A stretch of DNA of 11,185 nt. Origin: an uncultured Streptococcus sp. GTDB taxonomy: Bacteria; Bacillota; Bacilli; Lactobacillales; Streptococcaceae. The translations under genes were made by a program, and so were the position numbers. Under the pieces are notes generated by a model. That model was not told where the DNA came from. It ran no database searches and saw only the letters and a list, made by a program, of their open reading frames with translations. Below, in pieces: positions 1-6,632 of the stretch (the first letter of the stretch is position 1; every line of letters begins with the position of its first letter). The stretch covers positions 1 to 11,185 of the forward strand of contig NZ_CAJPNR010000060.1 in the NCBI RefSeq assembly GCF_905372115.1, written 5' to 3'.

Positions 1-207
1 ATTAAGCCCTATGAGGAAGTTTTGAAATTGAATAGATCTGGTATTTGGCATAAATTGGAGAAGGAAAGAAAAGAAATTATTCAACTTTTGACCCCATTAC
101 ATGCTAATAAAGAGTTTACACAACCACTAGATTATAAATTTATCTTTGGCTACTATGCTGAAAAACATTTTTACTACACTAAACAAACTAAAGAAAACGA
201 GGGATAA
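1..207 (+). CDS. cas8c: Cas8c (Csd1), C-terminal fragment, truncated by window edge
   Basis: The frame is open from the first base and ends at a TAA at 205-207, giving the last 68 residues of a longer protein; the real start lies outside the window. The tail contains FIFGYYAEKHFYYTKQ, which resembles the G-Y-Y-x(5-6)-Y-T-K ending I associate with Csd1/Cas8c, the large subunit of the type I-C Cascade complex. In that family the large subunit recognises the PAM and helps hold the non-target strand. Position supports the call: it sits directly upstream of cas7 (3-base gap), the standard cas3-cas5c-cas8c-cas7-cas4-cas1-cas2 order. The fragment is too short to prove the family alone, so context carries much of the weight. 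An in-frame TTG at 22 is an internal codon, not a start. Confidence 0.78.
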   Translation: MKPYEEVLKLNRSGIWHKLEKERKEIIQLLTPLHANKEFTQPLDYKFIFGYYAEKHFYYTKQTKENEG

Positions 208-210
208 GAT

Positions 211-1059
211 ATGTTGGAACACAAAATTGATTTTATGGTGACGATTGAGGTACGTGAGGCAAATGCAAATGGCGATCCTTTATCTGGTAATATGCCAAGA
301 ACAGATGCTAAGGGTCATGGCTTGATTTCAGATGTGGCCATTAAACGTAAAATTAGAAATCGTATGCAAGATTTTGGTTGTCCTACTTTTGTACAGGCAG
401 GTGATCGCATTGATGACGAGTTTCGTTCGCTTGAAAAACGTTTTTCTAATCAATTCACTTCAAAAGATTCAGATGCAGAAATTGAAGAAAAAGCTAATCA
501 ATTATGGCTGGATGTGCGTTCTTTCGGTCAAGTATTTACCTATTTAAAAAAGTCAATCGGTGTTCGTGGTCCAGTTTCTCTGAATATGGCTAAATCCTTG
601 GAACCAATTGTGATTTCCAGTCTACAGATTACTAGAAGTACCAACGGTATGGAAGCGAAAAATGAAAGTGGTCGTTCGTCAGACACCATGGGAACTAAGC
701 ATTTTATTGATTATGGTGTCTATGTCATCAAAGGTTCGATTAATCCAAATTTTGCTGAAAAAACAGGATTTTCTGATGAAGATGCTGAGGTAATTAAGAA
801 AGCGCTTATCAGTCTGTTTGAAAACGATGCGTCATCCGCTCGTCCTGAAGGTTCTATGCGAGTAAGGGAAGTTTTCTGGTTTACACATTCTAATAAGTTA
901 GGAAATGTTTCCAGTGCGCGTGTTTTTGATTTGTTTGAATTTGACAAAGAAAAACAGGATAAGGATAGTTATGAAGACTATGCTATCCATCTTAATCAAG
1001 AGAAATTGGCAGAATATGAAACTAAAGGATTGAAAGTTGATATCTTAGAAGGACTGTAA
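211..1059 (+). CDS. cas7: Type I-C Cascade backbone protein Cas7 (Csd2)
   Basis: This 282-residue protein matches the usual length of Csd2/Cas7c. In type I-C systems multiple Cas7 copies polymerise along the crRNA spacer to form the helical backbone of the surveillance complex. Visible family features are the N-terminal ferredoxin-like strand followed by ANGDPL (about residues 19-24) and NMPRTD (27-32), the DV..KRKIR segment at about 41-49, a GVRGPVSL segment at about 116-123 and an ITRSTN segment near 139-144 that is conserved in Cas7 subtypes. The ATG at 211 follows the cas8c stop by 3 bases, with a modest GAGGG at 199-203 inside the end of cas8c serving as ribosome binding site. Cas4 starts one base after its stop. 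The gene looks intact and the whole operon reads as one transcript. The family assignment is secure. Confidence 0.95.
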   Translation: MLEHKIDFMVTIEVREANANGDPLSGNMPRTDAKGHGLISDVAIKRKIRNRMQDFGCPTFVQAGDRIDDEFRSLEKRFSNQFTSKDSDAEIEEKANQLWLDVRSFGQVFTYLKKSIGVRGPVSLNMAKSLEPIVISSLQITRSTNGMEAKNESGRSSDTMGTKHFIDYGVYVIKGSINPNFAEKTGFSDEDAEVIKKALISLFENDASSARPEGSMRVREVFWFTHSNKLGNVSSARVFDLFEFDKEKQDKDSYEDYAIHLNQEKLAEYETKGLKVDILEGL

Positions 1060-1060
1060 T

Positions 1061-1732
1061 ATGGTTTATGCTGAAAGTGAGTATTTGATGTTGTCTGGAA
1101 TTCAGCATTTCCAATTCTGCAAGCGCCAATGGAGTTTGATTCATATTGAGCAGCAGTGGGCTGAAAACGAAGCGACAGCTCATGGGCAGATTTTACATCA
1201 AAAGGCAGACAATCCATATATCAAAGAAAAACGAAAGGATGTCATTACCTCACGGGCTATGCATGTCTCATCAAAAGAGCTTGGTCTCTATGGGATATTG
1301 GATGTGGTTGAATTCCATAAGGATGAAAAAGGAGTTTCGTTAAAAGGGAAACGTGGTAAATGGCTCCCTGTTATTATTGAATATAAGCGTGGAAAACCAA
1401 AAAGGGATACTCGCGATATTGTTCAGCTGGTTGCTCAAACGATTTGTCTTGAAGAAACTCTTGGGTGCGCAATCGAGTATGGTTATCTTTATTACCATAG
1501 TGTGAATCAAAAGAAGCGAATAGAAATTACTTCTGATTTACGAAAAGAAGTAGCCGAGTTAGCTTGCCAAATGCATGAATATTATGATAAACAGGTTATT
1601 CCGAAAGCTGAATATTTTAAAAACTGTCAGTTATGCTCCTTAGTTGATATTTGCATGCCGCGTCTGAGCAAAAAGGCACGCAATGTTGACAATTATATTT
1701 TCCAAGCACTAAAAAGTGAGGATAGCTTATGA
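1061..1732 (+). CDS. cas4: CRISPR adaptation nuclease Cas4
   Basis: Cas4 is a RecB-family exonuclease with a 4Fe-4S cluster. In type I-C it works with Cas1-Cas2 to choose and trim prespacers by their PAM and to set spacer orientation. The 223-residue product shows the complete set of expected residues: cluster cysteines C20 (in FQFCKRQW) and C189, C192 and C198 (in NCQLCSLVDIC), and nuclease residues H46, D81 (YGILDVVEF), E107 and K109 (IIEYKRGK), followed by a QLVAQ-type helix. The ATG at 1061 has AAGGA at 1049-1053 with 7-base spacing. The stop overlaps the start of cas1 in an ATGA (1729-1732), so translation of the two is probably coupled, fitting their joint role. Nothing looks degraded. 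Confidence 0.96.
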   Translation: MVYAESEYLMLSGIQHFQFCKRQWSLIHIEQQWAENEATAHGQILHQKADNPYIKEKRKDVITSRAMHVSSKELGLYGILDVVEFHKDEKGVSLKGKRGKWLPVIIEYKRGKPKRDTRDIVQLVAQTICLEETLGCAIEYGYLYYHSVNQKKRIEITSDLRKEVAELACQMHEYYDKQVIPKAEYFKNCQLCSLVDICMPRLSKKARNVDNYIFQALKSEDSL

Positions 1733-2754
1733 AAAAGCTACTTAATACTCTATATTTGACTCAAGATAATTTTTATTTAACGCGTGAAAGAGATAATATC
1801 GTTATCAAGCAAGAAGGTAAGGTTGTCAGTCGTTTTCCATATCGGATAATTGATGGCATAGTTTGTTTTTCTTATTTGGGGGCGTCTCCTTCTTTGATTG
1901 AACTATGTGCTAAAAATCAGATAAATTTGTCCTTCCATACACCACAAGGGCGCTTTTGCGGTCGATTTGTTGGGCAAACAAATGGGAATGTTTTGCTAAG
2001 GAGACAGCATTATCGTTTGGCGGATGAAGAACAATCTCTAGAATATGCAAAACACTTTATTCTTGCTAAGATTTCAAATTCTAGAAAATATTTATTACGT
2101 TTCAAGCGTGACCATCGCGATCGAATTGATAGCCATCTCTTTGAAGAGGTAAATACAGAATTGACTTGGGCTTTGGAACAGGTTCAAGTAGCTGAAGACA
2201 AGGATTCTCTTTTAGGAATTGAAGGTCAGGCAGCAAACCAATATTTTCGTATTTTTAATGATTTAGTATTAACTGATAAGGAGACTTTTCAGTTTAATGG
2301 GAGGACTAGGCGGCCTCCGTTAGATTGCGTTAATGCTCTGTTATCATTTGGCTATAGTTTGTTAACATATGAGTGCCAATCTGCTTTGGAAGCAGTGGGG
2401 CTGGATAGTTATGTTGGCTTCTTTCATACAGATAGGCCAGGTCGTGCTAGCTTAGCATTGGATTTAGTTGAAGAATTTCGTGCTTATATAGTTGATAGAT
2501 TTGTATTTTCTTTGATAAATAAAGCTCAGTTAAACAAAAAACATTTTGACTTTAAAGAAAATGGTAGTGTCATATTAACTGAAAAAGGGCGTACAATCTT
2601 TATTGAAGCCTGGCAAAAGCGGAAACATCAGGAAGTAGAACATCCTTTTACTAAAGAAAAGGTGAAATTGATGTTACTGCCATATGTCCAAGCACAGTTA
2701 TTGGCCAAGACAATCCGTGGAGAATTGGAATCCTATCCGCCGTTTTTAATATAG
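1729..2754 (+). CDS. cas1: CRISPR integrase Cas1 (type I-C)
   Basis: Cas1 is the metal-dependent integrase that joins new spacers to the leader end of the array as a complex with Cas2. The 341-residue length is typical of type I-C Cas1. The N-terminal beta domain (about 1-90) is followed by the helical catalytic domain. E165 (in LLGIEGQAANQYF), H233 (in GFFHTDRPGRAS) and the acidic pair D245/E248 (in LALDLVEEFR) match the E-H-D/E metal site of the family; E248 aligns best with the catalytic Asp of E. coli Cas1. The ATG at 1729 overlaps the cas4 stop and has GAGGA at 1718-1722 with 6-base spacing. The stop codon overlaps the ribosome binding site of cas2. All active-site residues are present, so the locus should be adaptation-competent if expressed. 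Confidence 0.97.
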   Translation: MKKLLNTLYLTQDNFYLTRERDNIVIKQEGKVVSRFPYRIIDGIVCFSYLGASPSLIELCAKNQINLSFHTPQGRFCGRFVGQTNGNVLLRRQHYRLADEEQSLEYAKHFILAKISNSRKYLLRFKRDHRDRIDSHLFEEVNTELTWALEQVQVAEDKDSLLGIEGQAANQYFRIFNDLVLTDKETFQFNGRTRRPPLDCVNALLSFGYSLLTYECQSALEAVGLDSYVGFFHTDRPGRASLALDLVEEFRAYIVDRFVFSLINKAQLNKKHFDFKENGSVILTEKGRTIFIEAWQKRKHQEVEHPFTKEKVKLMLLPYVQAQLLAKTIRGELESYPPFLI

Positions 2755-2764
2755 GAGGCAGTTT

Positions 2765-3058
2765 ATGATGGTATTAGTAACATATGATGTGAATACTGAA
2801 ACTGCGCAAGGCAGGAAAAGACTGCGTAATGTAGCAAAATTATGTGTTGATTACGGTCAACGCGTTCAGAATTCAGTCTTTGAATGCTCAGTAACTCCTG
2901 CAGAATTTGTAGAAATAAAGGCTAAGCTTTTGAGTATTATTGACACTGAGTCTGACAGTATTCGTTTTTATTTGCTAGGAAAAAACTGGCAAAATCGTCT
3001 AGAAACGATTGGACGTGATACAAGTTATGATCCTGATATAGGTGTATTACTCCTTTAA
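2765..3058 (+). CDS. cas2: CRISPR adaptation protein Cas2
   Basis: Cas2 is a small ferredoxin-fold dimer that bridges two Cas1 dimers in the spacer-integration complex. The 97 residues begin MMVLVTYDVNT, with the conserved Asp at position 8 ending the first strand. They continue with RLRNVAKLCVDYGQRVQNSVFE, the classic Cas2 helix-strand pattern, and a C-terminal strand block (IRFYLLG). Either ATG at 2765 or the next codon at 2768 could be used; a strong AGGAGG at 2753-2758 sits 6 bases before 2765 and favours the first. That site overlaps the cas1 stop (2752-2754), so the genes are contiguous. It is the last cas gene, and the array leader begins right after its stop. Confidence 0.97.
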   Translation: MMVLVTYDVNTETAQGRKRLRNVAKLCVDYGQRVQNSVFECSVTPAEFVEIKAKLLSIIDTESDSIRFYLLGKNWQNRLETIGRDTSYDPDIGVLLL

Positions 3059-3204
3059 ATTGCTTAGTGCGAATAGTGGTTACTCATAAAAAAGTAGGGC
3101 TTTCGCGCGAAAAATATATAAAAACAAGGTAAAAATTCAAAATTCTGGAAGAGTTTTCTTTCCTTGAAACATAATTTTTGCCTAAAACAGTGCAACTACG
3201 CGCT
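3059..3204 (+). promoter_or_regulatory. CRISPR leader between cas2 and the first repeat
   Basis: This 146-base AT-rich non-coding stretch lies between the cas2 stop and the first repeat, where a type I-C leader is expected. The leader carries signals for pre-crRNA transcription and for directing new spacer integration next to the first repeat. I see an inverted repeat GTGCGAA (3067-3073) / TTCGCGC (3102-3108, one G-T pair) near its start, and the AT-rich block AATATATAAAAA after it. The bases directly before the first repeat are TGCAACTACGCGCT. I could not identify a well-spaced -35/-10 pair: TTGAAA near 3174-3179 lacks a good -10 at normal distance. The leader call rests on position and on the intact repeats at this end against degenerate ones at the other. 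Confidence 0.8.
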
Positions 3205-4131
3205 GTCGCTCCCTTCACGGGAGCGTGGATTGAAATTTTTTCAAATCGTTTTCTATTGACACCTAAAAAGTCGCTCCCTTCACGGGAGCGTGGATTGAAA
3301 TTAAATCATCACCGTTTAAATCACCTCTAAAAAATGTCGCTCCCTTCACGGGAGCGTGGATTGAAATTTTAAAAGATTGCTCTATTGTATTAAAATCCAT
3401 GTCGCTCCCTTCACGGGAGCGTGGATTGAAATAGAGCTATCATAAACAGTATTTTTATAACCTTTTGTCGCTCCCTTCACGGGAGCGTGGATTGAAATTC
3501 ATTGTAAACTTTTTTTGACTCTAAAAAATACGTCGCTCCCTTCACGGGAGCGTGGATTGAAATCTGTAACATAAGAAAACGTCAACCAATCAAAAGTCGT
3601 CGCTCCCTTCACGGGAGCGTGGATTGAAATAAATAAACCGTTTTTAAACAACTCACGAGCTTCATCGTCGCTCCCTTCACGGGAGCGTGGATTGAAATAA
3701 AGGGTGTTCCTTGAAGTAGTCGTTGAATACTGTGTCGCTCCCTTCACGGGAGCGTGGATTGAAATCTCTCTTTCTTGTGCTGCATGCGCTCACGGCCGCG
3801 GTCGCTCCCTTCACGGGAGCGTGGATTGAAATATTCCGTAGAATGAGTCAGGATTTTGTCCAAATCGTCGCTCCCTTCACGGGAGCGTGGATTGAAATTT
3901 TGATGGACAGCGCCTTGCTTGCGCATTGGGCTTGTCGCTCCCTTCACGGGAGCGTGGATTGAAATAGAAATACTACATCGGAAAGTTTGTAGGTTTACTG
4001 TCGCTCCCTTCACGGGAGCGTGGATTGAAATATCTTTGCGCCATAAACAGAGTTAGCCTCGTCAAGTCGCTCCCTTCGCGGGAGCGTGGATTGAAATTTG
4101 ATAGGATTTAACCCATTCATTGACCGTATCA

Positions 4132-4162
4132 GTCGCTCCCTTCACGGGGCGTGGATTGAAAT
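4132..4162 (+). repeat. Degenerate CRISPR repeat 15 with a single-base deletion
   Basis: This repeat is 31 rather than 32 bases: the 3' arm of the hairpin reads GGGGCG where other repeats read GGGAGCG, so one A is lost. The missing base leaves a T of the 5' arm unpaired and puts a bulge in the stem recognised by the crRNA-processing Cas5c. Processing of the crRNAs either side (spacers 14 and 15) may be weakened; this is inference. Confidence 0.9.
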
Positions 4163-4263
4163 TCAAAACTCTAGACACTTACATGCAAAGTATGTGGTCG
4201 CTCCTTTCACGGGAGCGTGGATTGAAATCTCCTTCTAGCCAATTAAAAAACACCTTGCTTTGT

Positions 4264-4273
4264 GTCGCTCCCT
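4264..4273 (+). repeat. Truncated terminal CRISPR repeat (first 10 bases only)
   Basis: After spacer 16 the sequence resumes the repeat for GTCGCTCCCT and then breaks off into CTATATATAG-type sequence unrelated to the repeat. Without the 3' arm there is no hairpin, so the last spacer would not be trimmed on this side by the normal mechanism. This marks the trailer end of the array, the oldest part. The roughly 66 bases that follow (4274-4339) contain no gene I can support. Confidence 0.85.
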
Positions 4274-4339
4274 ATATATAGCTTTCTAGAGGAGAGCAAA
4301 GTAGAGAACTAATAATGTACGAAATGCTATTAAAAATAA

Positions 4340-4358
4340 TCGAATATACTGCATTCGA
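4340..4358 (-). terminator. Second, weaker hairpin downstream of mnmE
   Basis: TCGAAT (4340-4345) and ATTCGA (4353-4358) form a 6-bp stem with a 7-base loop. Read on the minus strand it is followed by TTATTTTTAATAG, a U-rich tail. It lies just beyond the main mnmE terminator and may be a back-up terminator for read-through heading towards the CRISPR array. The stem is AT-rich and short, so this is tentative. Confidence 0.45.
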
Positions 4359-4360
4359 AA

Positions 4361-4383
4361 AGAGACCTAAACTTTAGGTCTCT
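4361..4383 (-). terminator. Intrinsic terminator of mnmE, possibly bidirectional
   Basis: AGAGACCTAAA (4361-4371) and TTTAGGTCTCT (4373-4383) are perfect inverse complements separated by one base, giving a strong hairpin (the innermost pairs must open to make a loop). On the minus strand it comes 7 bases after the mnmE stop and is followed by TTTT. On the plus strand the tail is TTGTTTCTC, less U-rich, but it could also stop transcripts leaving the CRISPR array before they run antisense into mnmE. Confidence 0.85.
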
Positions 4384-4390
4384 TGTTTCT

Positions 4391-5764
4391 CTATTTCCCT
4401 AAGCAAAATTGGCTGAAGAGTTGGGTGATAAGCTCGTCTGGTGCGGCGTCACCAGTGATTTCGCCGAGGATTTCCCAAGTGCGAGTCATATCGACTTGGA
4501 GAAGGTCAACCGGCATACCCATTTCCAAGCCTTGCTTGACGGCTTGCAGGCTTTCTAGGGCTTTTTCAATTAAGGAGATATGGCGGGCATTGGACAGGTA
4601 GGTAGCGTCTTGCTCTACGATACCAGCATTATCAAAGAAGAGCTGATTGATGCGTTCTTCAATTTTATTGATATTTTGATTGTGGAGGACGGAAATCTTG
4701 ATGACATCAGTTGGCAGCTGGTCCAGCTCAATCTTCTCTTCAAGGTCAGTCTTGTTAAGCAGGACGATACGATTGCTATCTTGGCTGATTTCAAGCAATT
4801 GTCTGTCCTGGTCTGTCAGAGGCTCGCTGGCATTGAGAACCAAGAGAACCAAGTCAGCTTCCTGCAGGGCTTTTTTAGAGCGCTCAACTCCAATCTGTTC
4901 TACAAGGTCATCGGTTTCTCGAATCCCTGCGGTATCGATGAGCTTGAGCGGCACACCCTTGATATTGACATACTCCTCGATCACATCACGAGTCGTCCCC
5001 TCAATGTCAGTCACAATGGCCTTGTCCTCACGCAGGAGATTGTTGAGCAGACTGGACTTTCCAACATTAGGCCGGCCGATGATAGCAGTGGAAATGCCTT
5101 CGCGTAAAATCTTACCTCGTCGTGCAGTATCGAGAAGACTGCTCAGCAGAGCCTCGAACTCAGCTGTTTTTTCTCGCATAAGCTGGGTCGTCATCTCTTC
5201 CACGTCGTCGTACTCGGGATAGTCAATATTGACCTCGACCTGAGCCAGTGTGTTGAGGATTTCCTGACGGGTATTGTTGATAAGGTTGGAGAGAGAACCA
5301 TCCAGCTGCTTGACAGCATTGTTCATAGCTTTATCGGTCTTGGCGCGGATGATGTCCATGACAGCCTCAGCCTGAGTCAAATCCACGCGCCCATTGAGAA
5401 AGGCCCGCTTGGTAAATTCACCAGGCTCAGCCATTCTAGCGCCCTCGCGGATAGCAAGCTGCAGGATTTCATTCGTAACCGCAATCCCCCCGTGGGTGTT
5501 AATCTCAATGATATCCTCGCGTGTGAAGGTCTTGGGAGAGCGCATAGCACCAAGCATGACCTCGTCTAGAATTTCCTGATTTTGAGGGTCAACGATATGG
5601 CCGTAGTTGAGCGTGTGGCTTTCTACTTCGCTCAGATTTTTCCCTTTGAAGATCTTTTGGGCAATAGCAAAGCTGTCAGTCCCGCTTAGTCTGACGATGC
5701 CGATAGCCCCTTCGCCAAGAGGCGTAGAAATCGCAGCGATTGTATCAAATTCTCTGGTAATCAT
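4391..5764 (-). CDS. mnmE: tRNA uridine-5-carboxymethylaminomethyl modification GTPase MnmE (TrmE)
   Basis: MnmE with MnmG installs the carboxymethylaminomethyl group on U34 of certain tRNAs, using a folate-derived carbon, GTP hydrolysis and FAD from MnmG; it is cytosolic. From the ATG at 5764 the protein has 457 residues, the family norm. Domains: N-terminal folate-binding domain (about 1-118, starting MITREFDTIAAISTPLGEGAIG), helical domain, and an inserted G domain at about 225-375 with P-loop GRPNVGKS (230-237), switch TDIEGTTRD (252-260), DTAG (277-280) and NKTD (337-340). It ends in FCLGK, supplying the conserved catalytic Cys (C454) of the C-[IL]-G-K tail. An in-frame ATG at 5794 would add ten residues, but the likely ribosome binding site (AGGGAAGA) lies inside that extension, so 5764 is chosen. 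It converges on the CRISPR array and diverges from rpiA, and shows no sign of transfer. Confidence 0.97.
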   Translation of the reverse strand: MITREFDTIAAISTPLGEGAIGIVRLSGTDSFAIAQKIFKGKNLSEVESHTLNYGHIVDPQNQEILDEVMLGAMRSPKTFTREDIIEINTHGGIAVTNEILQLAIREGARMAEPGEFTKRAFLNGRVDLTQAEAVMDIIRAKTDKAMNNAVKQLDGSLSNLINNTRQEILNTLAQVEVNIDYPEYDDVEEMTTQLMREKTAEFEALLSSLLDTARRGKILREGISTAIIGRPNVGKSSLLNNLLREDKAIVTDIEGTTRDVIEEYVNIKGVPLKLIDTAGIRETDDLVEQIGVERSKKALQEADLVLLVLNASEPLTDQDRQLLEISQDSNRIVLLNKTDLEEKIELDQLPTDVIKISVLHNQNINKIEERINQLFFDNAGIVEQDATYLSNARHISLIEKALESLQAVKQGLEMGMPVDLLQVDMTRTWEILGEITGDAAPDELITQLFSQFCLGK

Positions 5765-5802
5765 ACTGTATCTTCCCTTGTGTTTTAAAATCAATTACCC
5801 TA

Positions 5803-5831
5803 ATTGTAACGCAAAAATCAAGGAGGAGCAA
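5803..5831 (-). promoter_or_regulatory. Putative mnmE promoter
   Basis: On the minus strand TACAAT (5803-5808) is a good -10 about 38 bases before the mnmE ATG. TTGCTC (5826-5831) lies 17 bases upstream as a weak -35 (three of six consensus bases). Spacing is ideal and the position between divergent genes fits. The weak -35 keeps confidence moderate. Confidence 0.45.
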
Positions 5832-5885
5832 GGCTTTCGATTATCAAGCGGAAGGAATGCAATTTAAGTCTGGCAAAGAAAACAC

Positions 5886-5914
5886 TTTCATGTTAGTGAG
5901 AATCATGATATAAT
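5886..5914 (+). promoter_or_regulatory. Promoter of the rpiA-deoB-punA transcription unit (extended -10)
   Basis: TGATATAAT (5906-5914) is a perfect extended -10 element (TGnTATAAT), which in streptococci can drive transcription with a poor -35. The -35 position 17 bases upstream (TTTCAT, 5886-5891) is weak. The ATG of rpiA is 28 bases past the -10, giving a leader of roughly 20 bases. I see no riboswitch or clear operator; a CACT/AGTG pair (5883-5898) overlapping the -35 is too short to call a binding site. Confidence 0.75.
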
Positions 5915-5941
5915 AAAAGTAGTGTGATTCGAGGAGGTGCT

Positions 5942-6619
5942 ATGGAAAATCTAAAGAAACTGGCAGGAATCAAGGCTGCTGAATTTGTCCAAAGCGGGAT
6001 GATTGTTGGTCTCGGGACGGGTTCAACTGCTTATTATTTTGTCGAAGAGATTGGTCGGCGTATCAAGGAAGAAGGATTGCAGATTACAGCTGTTACGACT
6101 TCCAGTGTCACTAGCAAACAGGCTGAAGAGCTGGGCATTCCGCTCAAGTCTATCGACGATGTGGATCAGGTGGATGTCACTGTTGATGGTGCTGATGAGG
6201 TTGACGCCGCTTTTAATGGTATAAAGGGCGGTGGTGGCGCACTTCTCATGGAGAAAGTCGTAGCGGTGCCCACCAAGCACTATATCTGGGTAGTCGATGA
6301 GAGCAAGATGGTAGAGAAGTTAGGTGTCTTCAAGCTGCCAGTAGAAGTTGTTCAGTACGGTGCTGAGCAGCTCTTTCGTCGCTTTGAGCGTGCTGGATAT
6401 AAGCCAGCCTTTCGTCAGAAGGACGGTCAGCGTTTTGTTACGGACATGCAGAATTTCATCATCGACTTAGATTTAGGTGTGATTGAAAATCCAGTTGAGT
6501 TTGCGCAAGAACTAGATCATGTAGTGGGCGTAGTGGAGCATGGACTGTTTAATCAAATGGTAGATAAGGTCATTGTTGCTGGAAAATCGGGTCTTCAAGT
6601 TTTAGAGGCCAATAAATAG
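5942..6619 (+). CDS. rpiA: Ribose-5-phosphate isomerase A
   Basis: RpiA interconverts ribose-5-phosphate and ribulose-5-phosphate in the non-oxidative pentose phosphate pathway. From ATG 5942 the product is 225 residues, the family length. Conserved segments are GLGTGSTA (about 23-30), SSVTSKQAEELGI (54-66), the active-site DGADE (82-86), KGGGGA (95-100) and E104; D82, D85, K95 and E104 correspond to the E. coli catalytic set D81, D84, K94 and E103. The reading frame is open further upstream to a GTG at 5924, but AGGAGG at 5932-5937 lies between that codon and the ATG, so 5942 is the start. It is followed 13 bases later by deoB. In this context it feeds the ribose-5-phosphate made by DeoB into central carbon metabolism. 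Confidence 0.97.
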   Translation: MENLKKLAGIKAAEFVQSGMIVGLGTGSTAYYFVEEIGRRIKEEGLQITAVTTSSVTSKQAEELGIPLKSIDDVDQVDVTVDGADEVDAAFNGIKGGGGALLMEKVVAVPTKHYIWVVDESKMVEKLGVFKLPVEVVQYGAEQLFRRFERAGYKPAFRQKDGQRFVTDMQNFIIDLDLGVIENPVEFAQELDHVVGVVEHGLFNQMVDKVIVAGKSGLQVLEANK

Positions 6620-6632
6620 AAAGAGGTATTTT

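Larger units (their letters stand above)
3205..4273 (+). CRISPR. Type I-C CRISPR array, 16 repeats plus a truncated terminal repeat, 16 spacers
   Basis: The 32-base repeat consists of GTCGCTCCC, loop TTCAC, GGGAGCG and the tail TGGATTGAAAT. CGCTCCC pairs with GGGAGCG to form the 7-bp hairpin that Cas5c recognises in type I-C; cleavage after the stem would leave the last 11 bases as the crRNA 5' handle. Repeats start at 3205, 3270, 3336, 3401, 3467, 3532, 3599, 3667, 3734, 3801, 3867, 3934, 4000, 4066, 4132 and 4197, with a 10-base remnant at 4264. The first 13 are identical. Repeat 14 has A to G in the loop (4078), repeat 15 lacks one base, and repeat 16 has C to T at 4205, which leaves a wobble pair. 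Spacer lengths in order are 33, 34, 33, 34, 33, 35, 36, 35, 35, 34, 35, 34, 34, 34, 34 and 35. Orientation follows from the leader beside cas2 and the degenerate repeats at the far end. No two spacers are identical. Confidence 0.99.

Noticed and set aside
3499..4013. Open reading frames of 79-89 codons on both strands inside the CRISPR array
   Set aside because: They are translations of the repeat (recurring IHAPVKGAT, FNPRSREGSD and VAPFTGAWIEI blocks) interrupted by spacers. No ribosome binding sites precede them, and such peptides are a well-known misannotation of arrays.
4315..4377. Possible 20-codon gene (MYEMLLKIIEYTAFEKRPKL) after the array
   Set aside because: The nearest GAGGAG is more than 20 bases from the ATG, and the frame ends inside the mnmE terminator hairpin.
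4580..5222. Two long plus-strand open frames (175 and 180 codons) opposite mnmE
   Set aside because: They are antisense shadows of the highly conserved mnmE coding sequence, with no ribosome binding site and no recognisable protein features.
5794..5794. Upstream ATG as the mnmE start (ten extra residues)
   Set aside because: The extension MILKHKGRYS is not typical of MnmE and contains the likely ribosome binding site for the ATG at 5764.
5857..5913. Possible 18-codon leader peptide (MQFKSGKENTF...) before rpiA
   Set aside because: The ATG directly abuts GGAAGGA with no spacing, and the frame runs through the extended -10 of the rpiA promoter, so the rpiA transcript cannot contain it whole.
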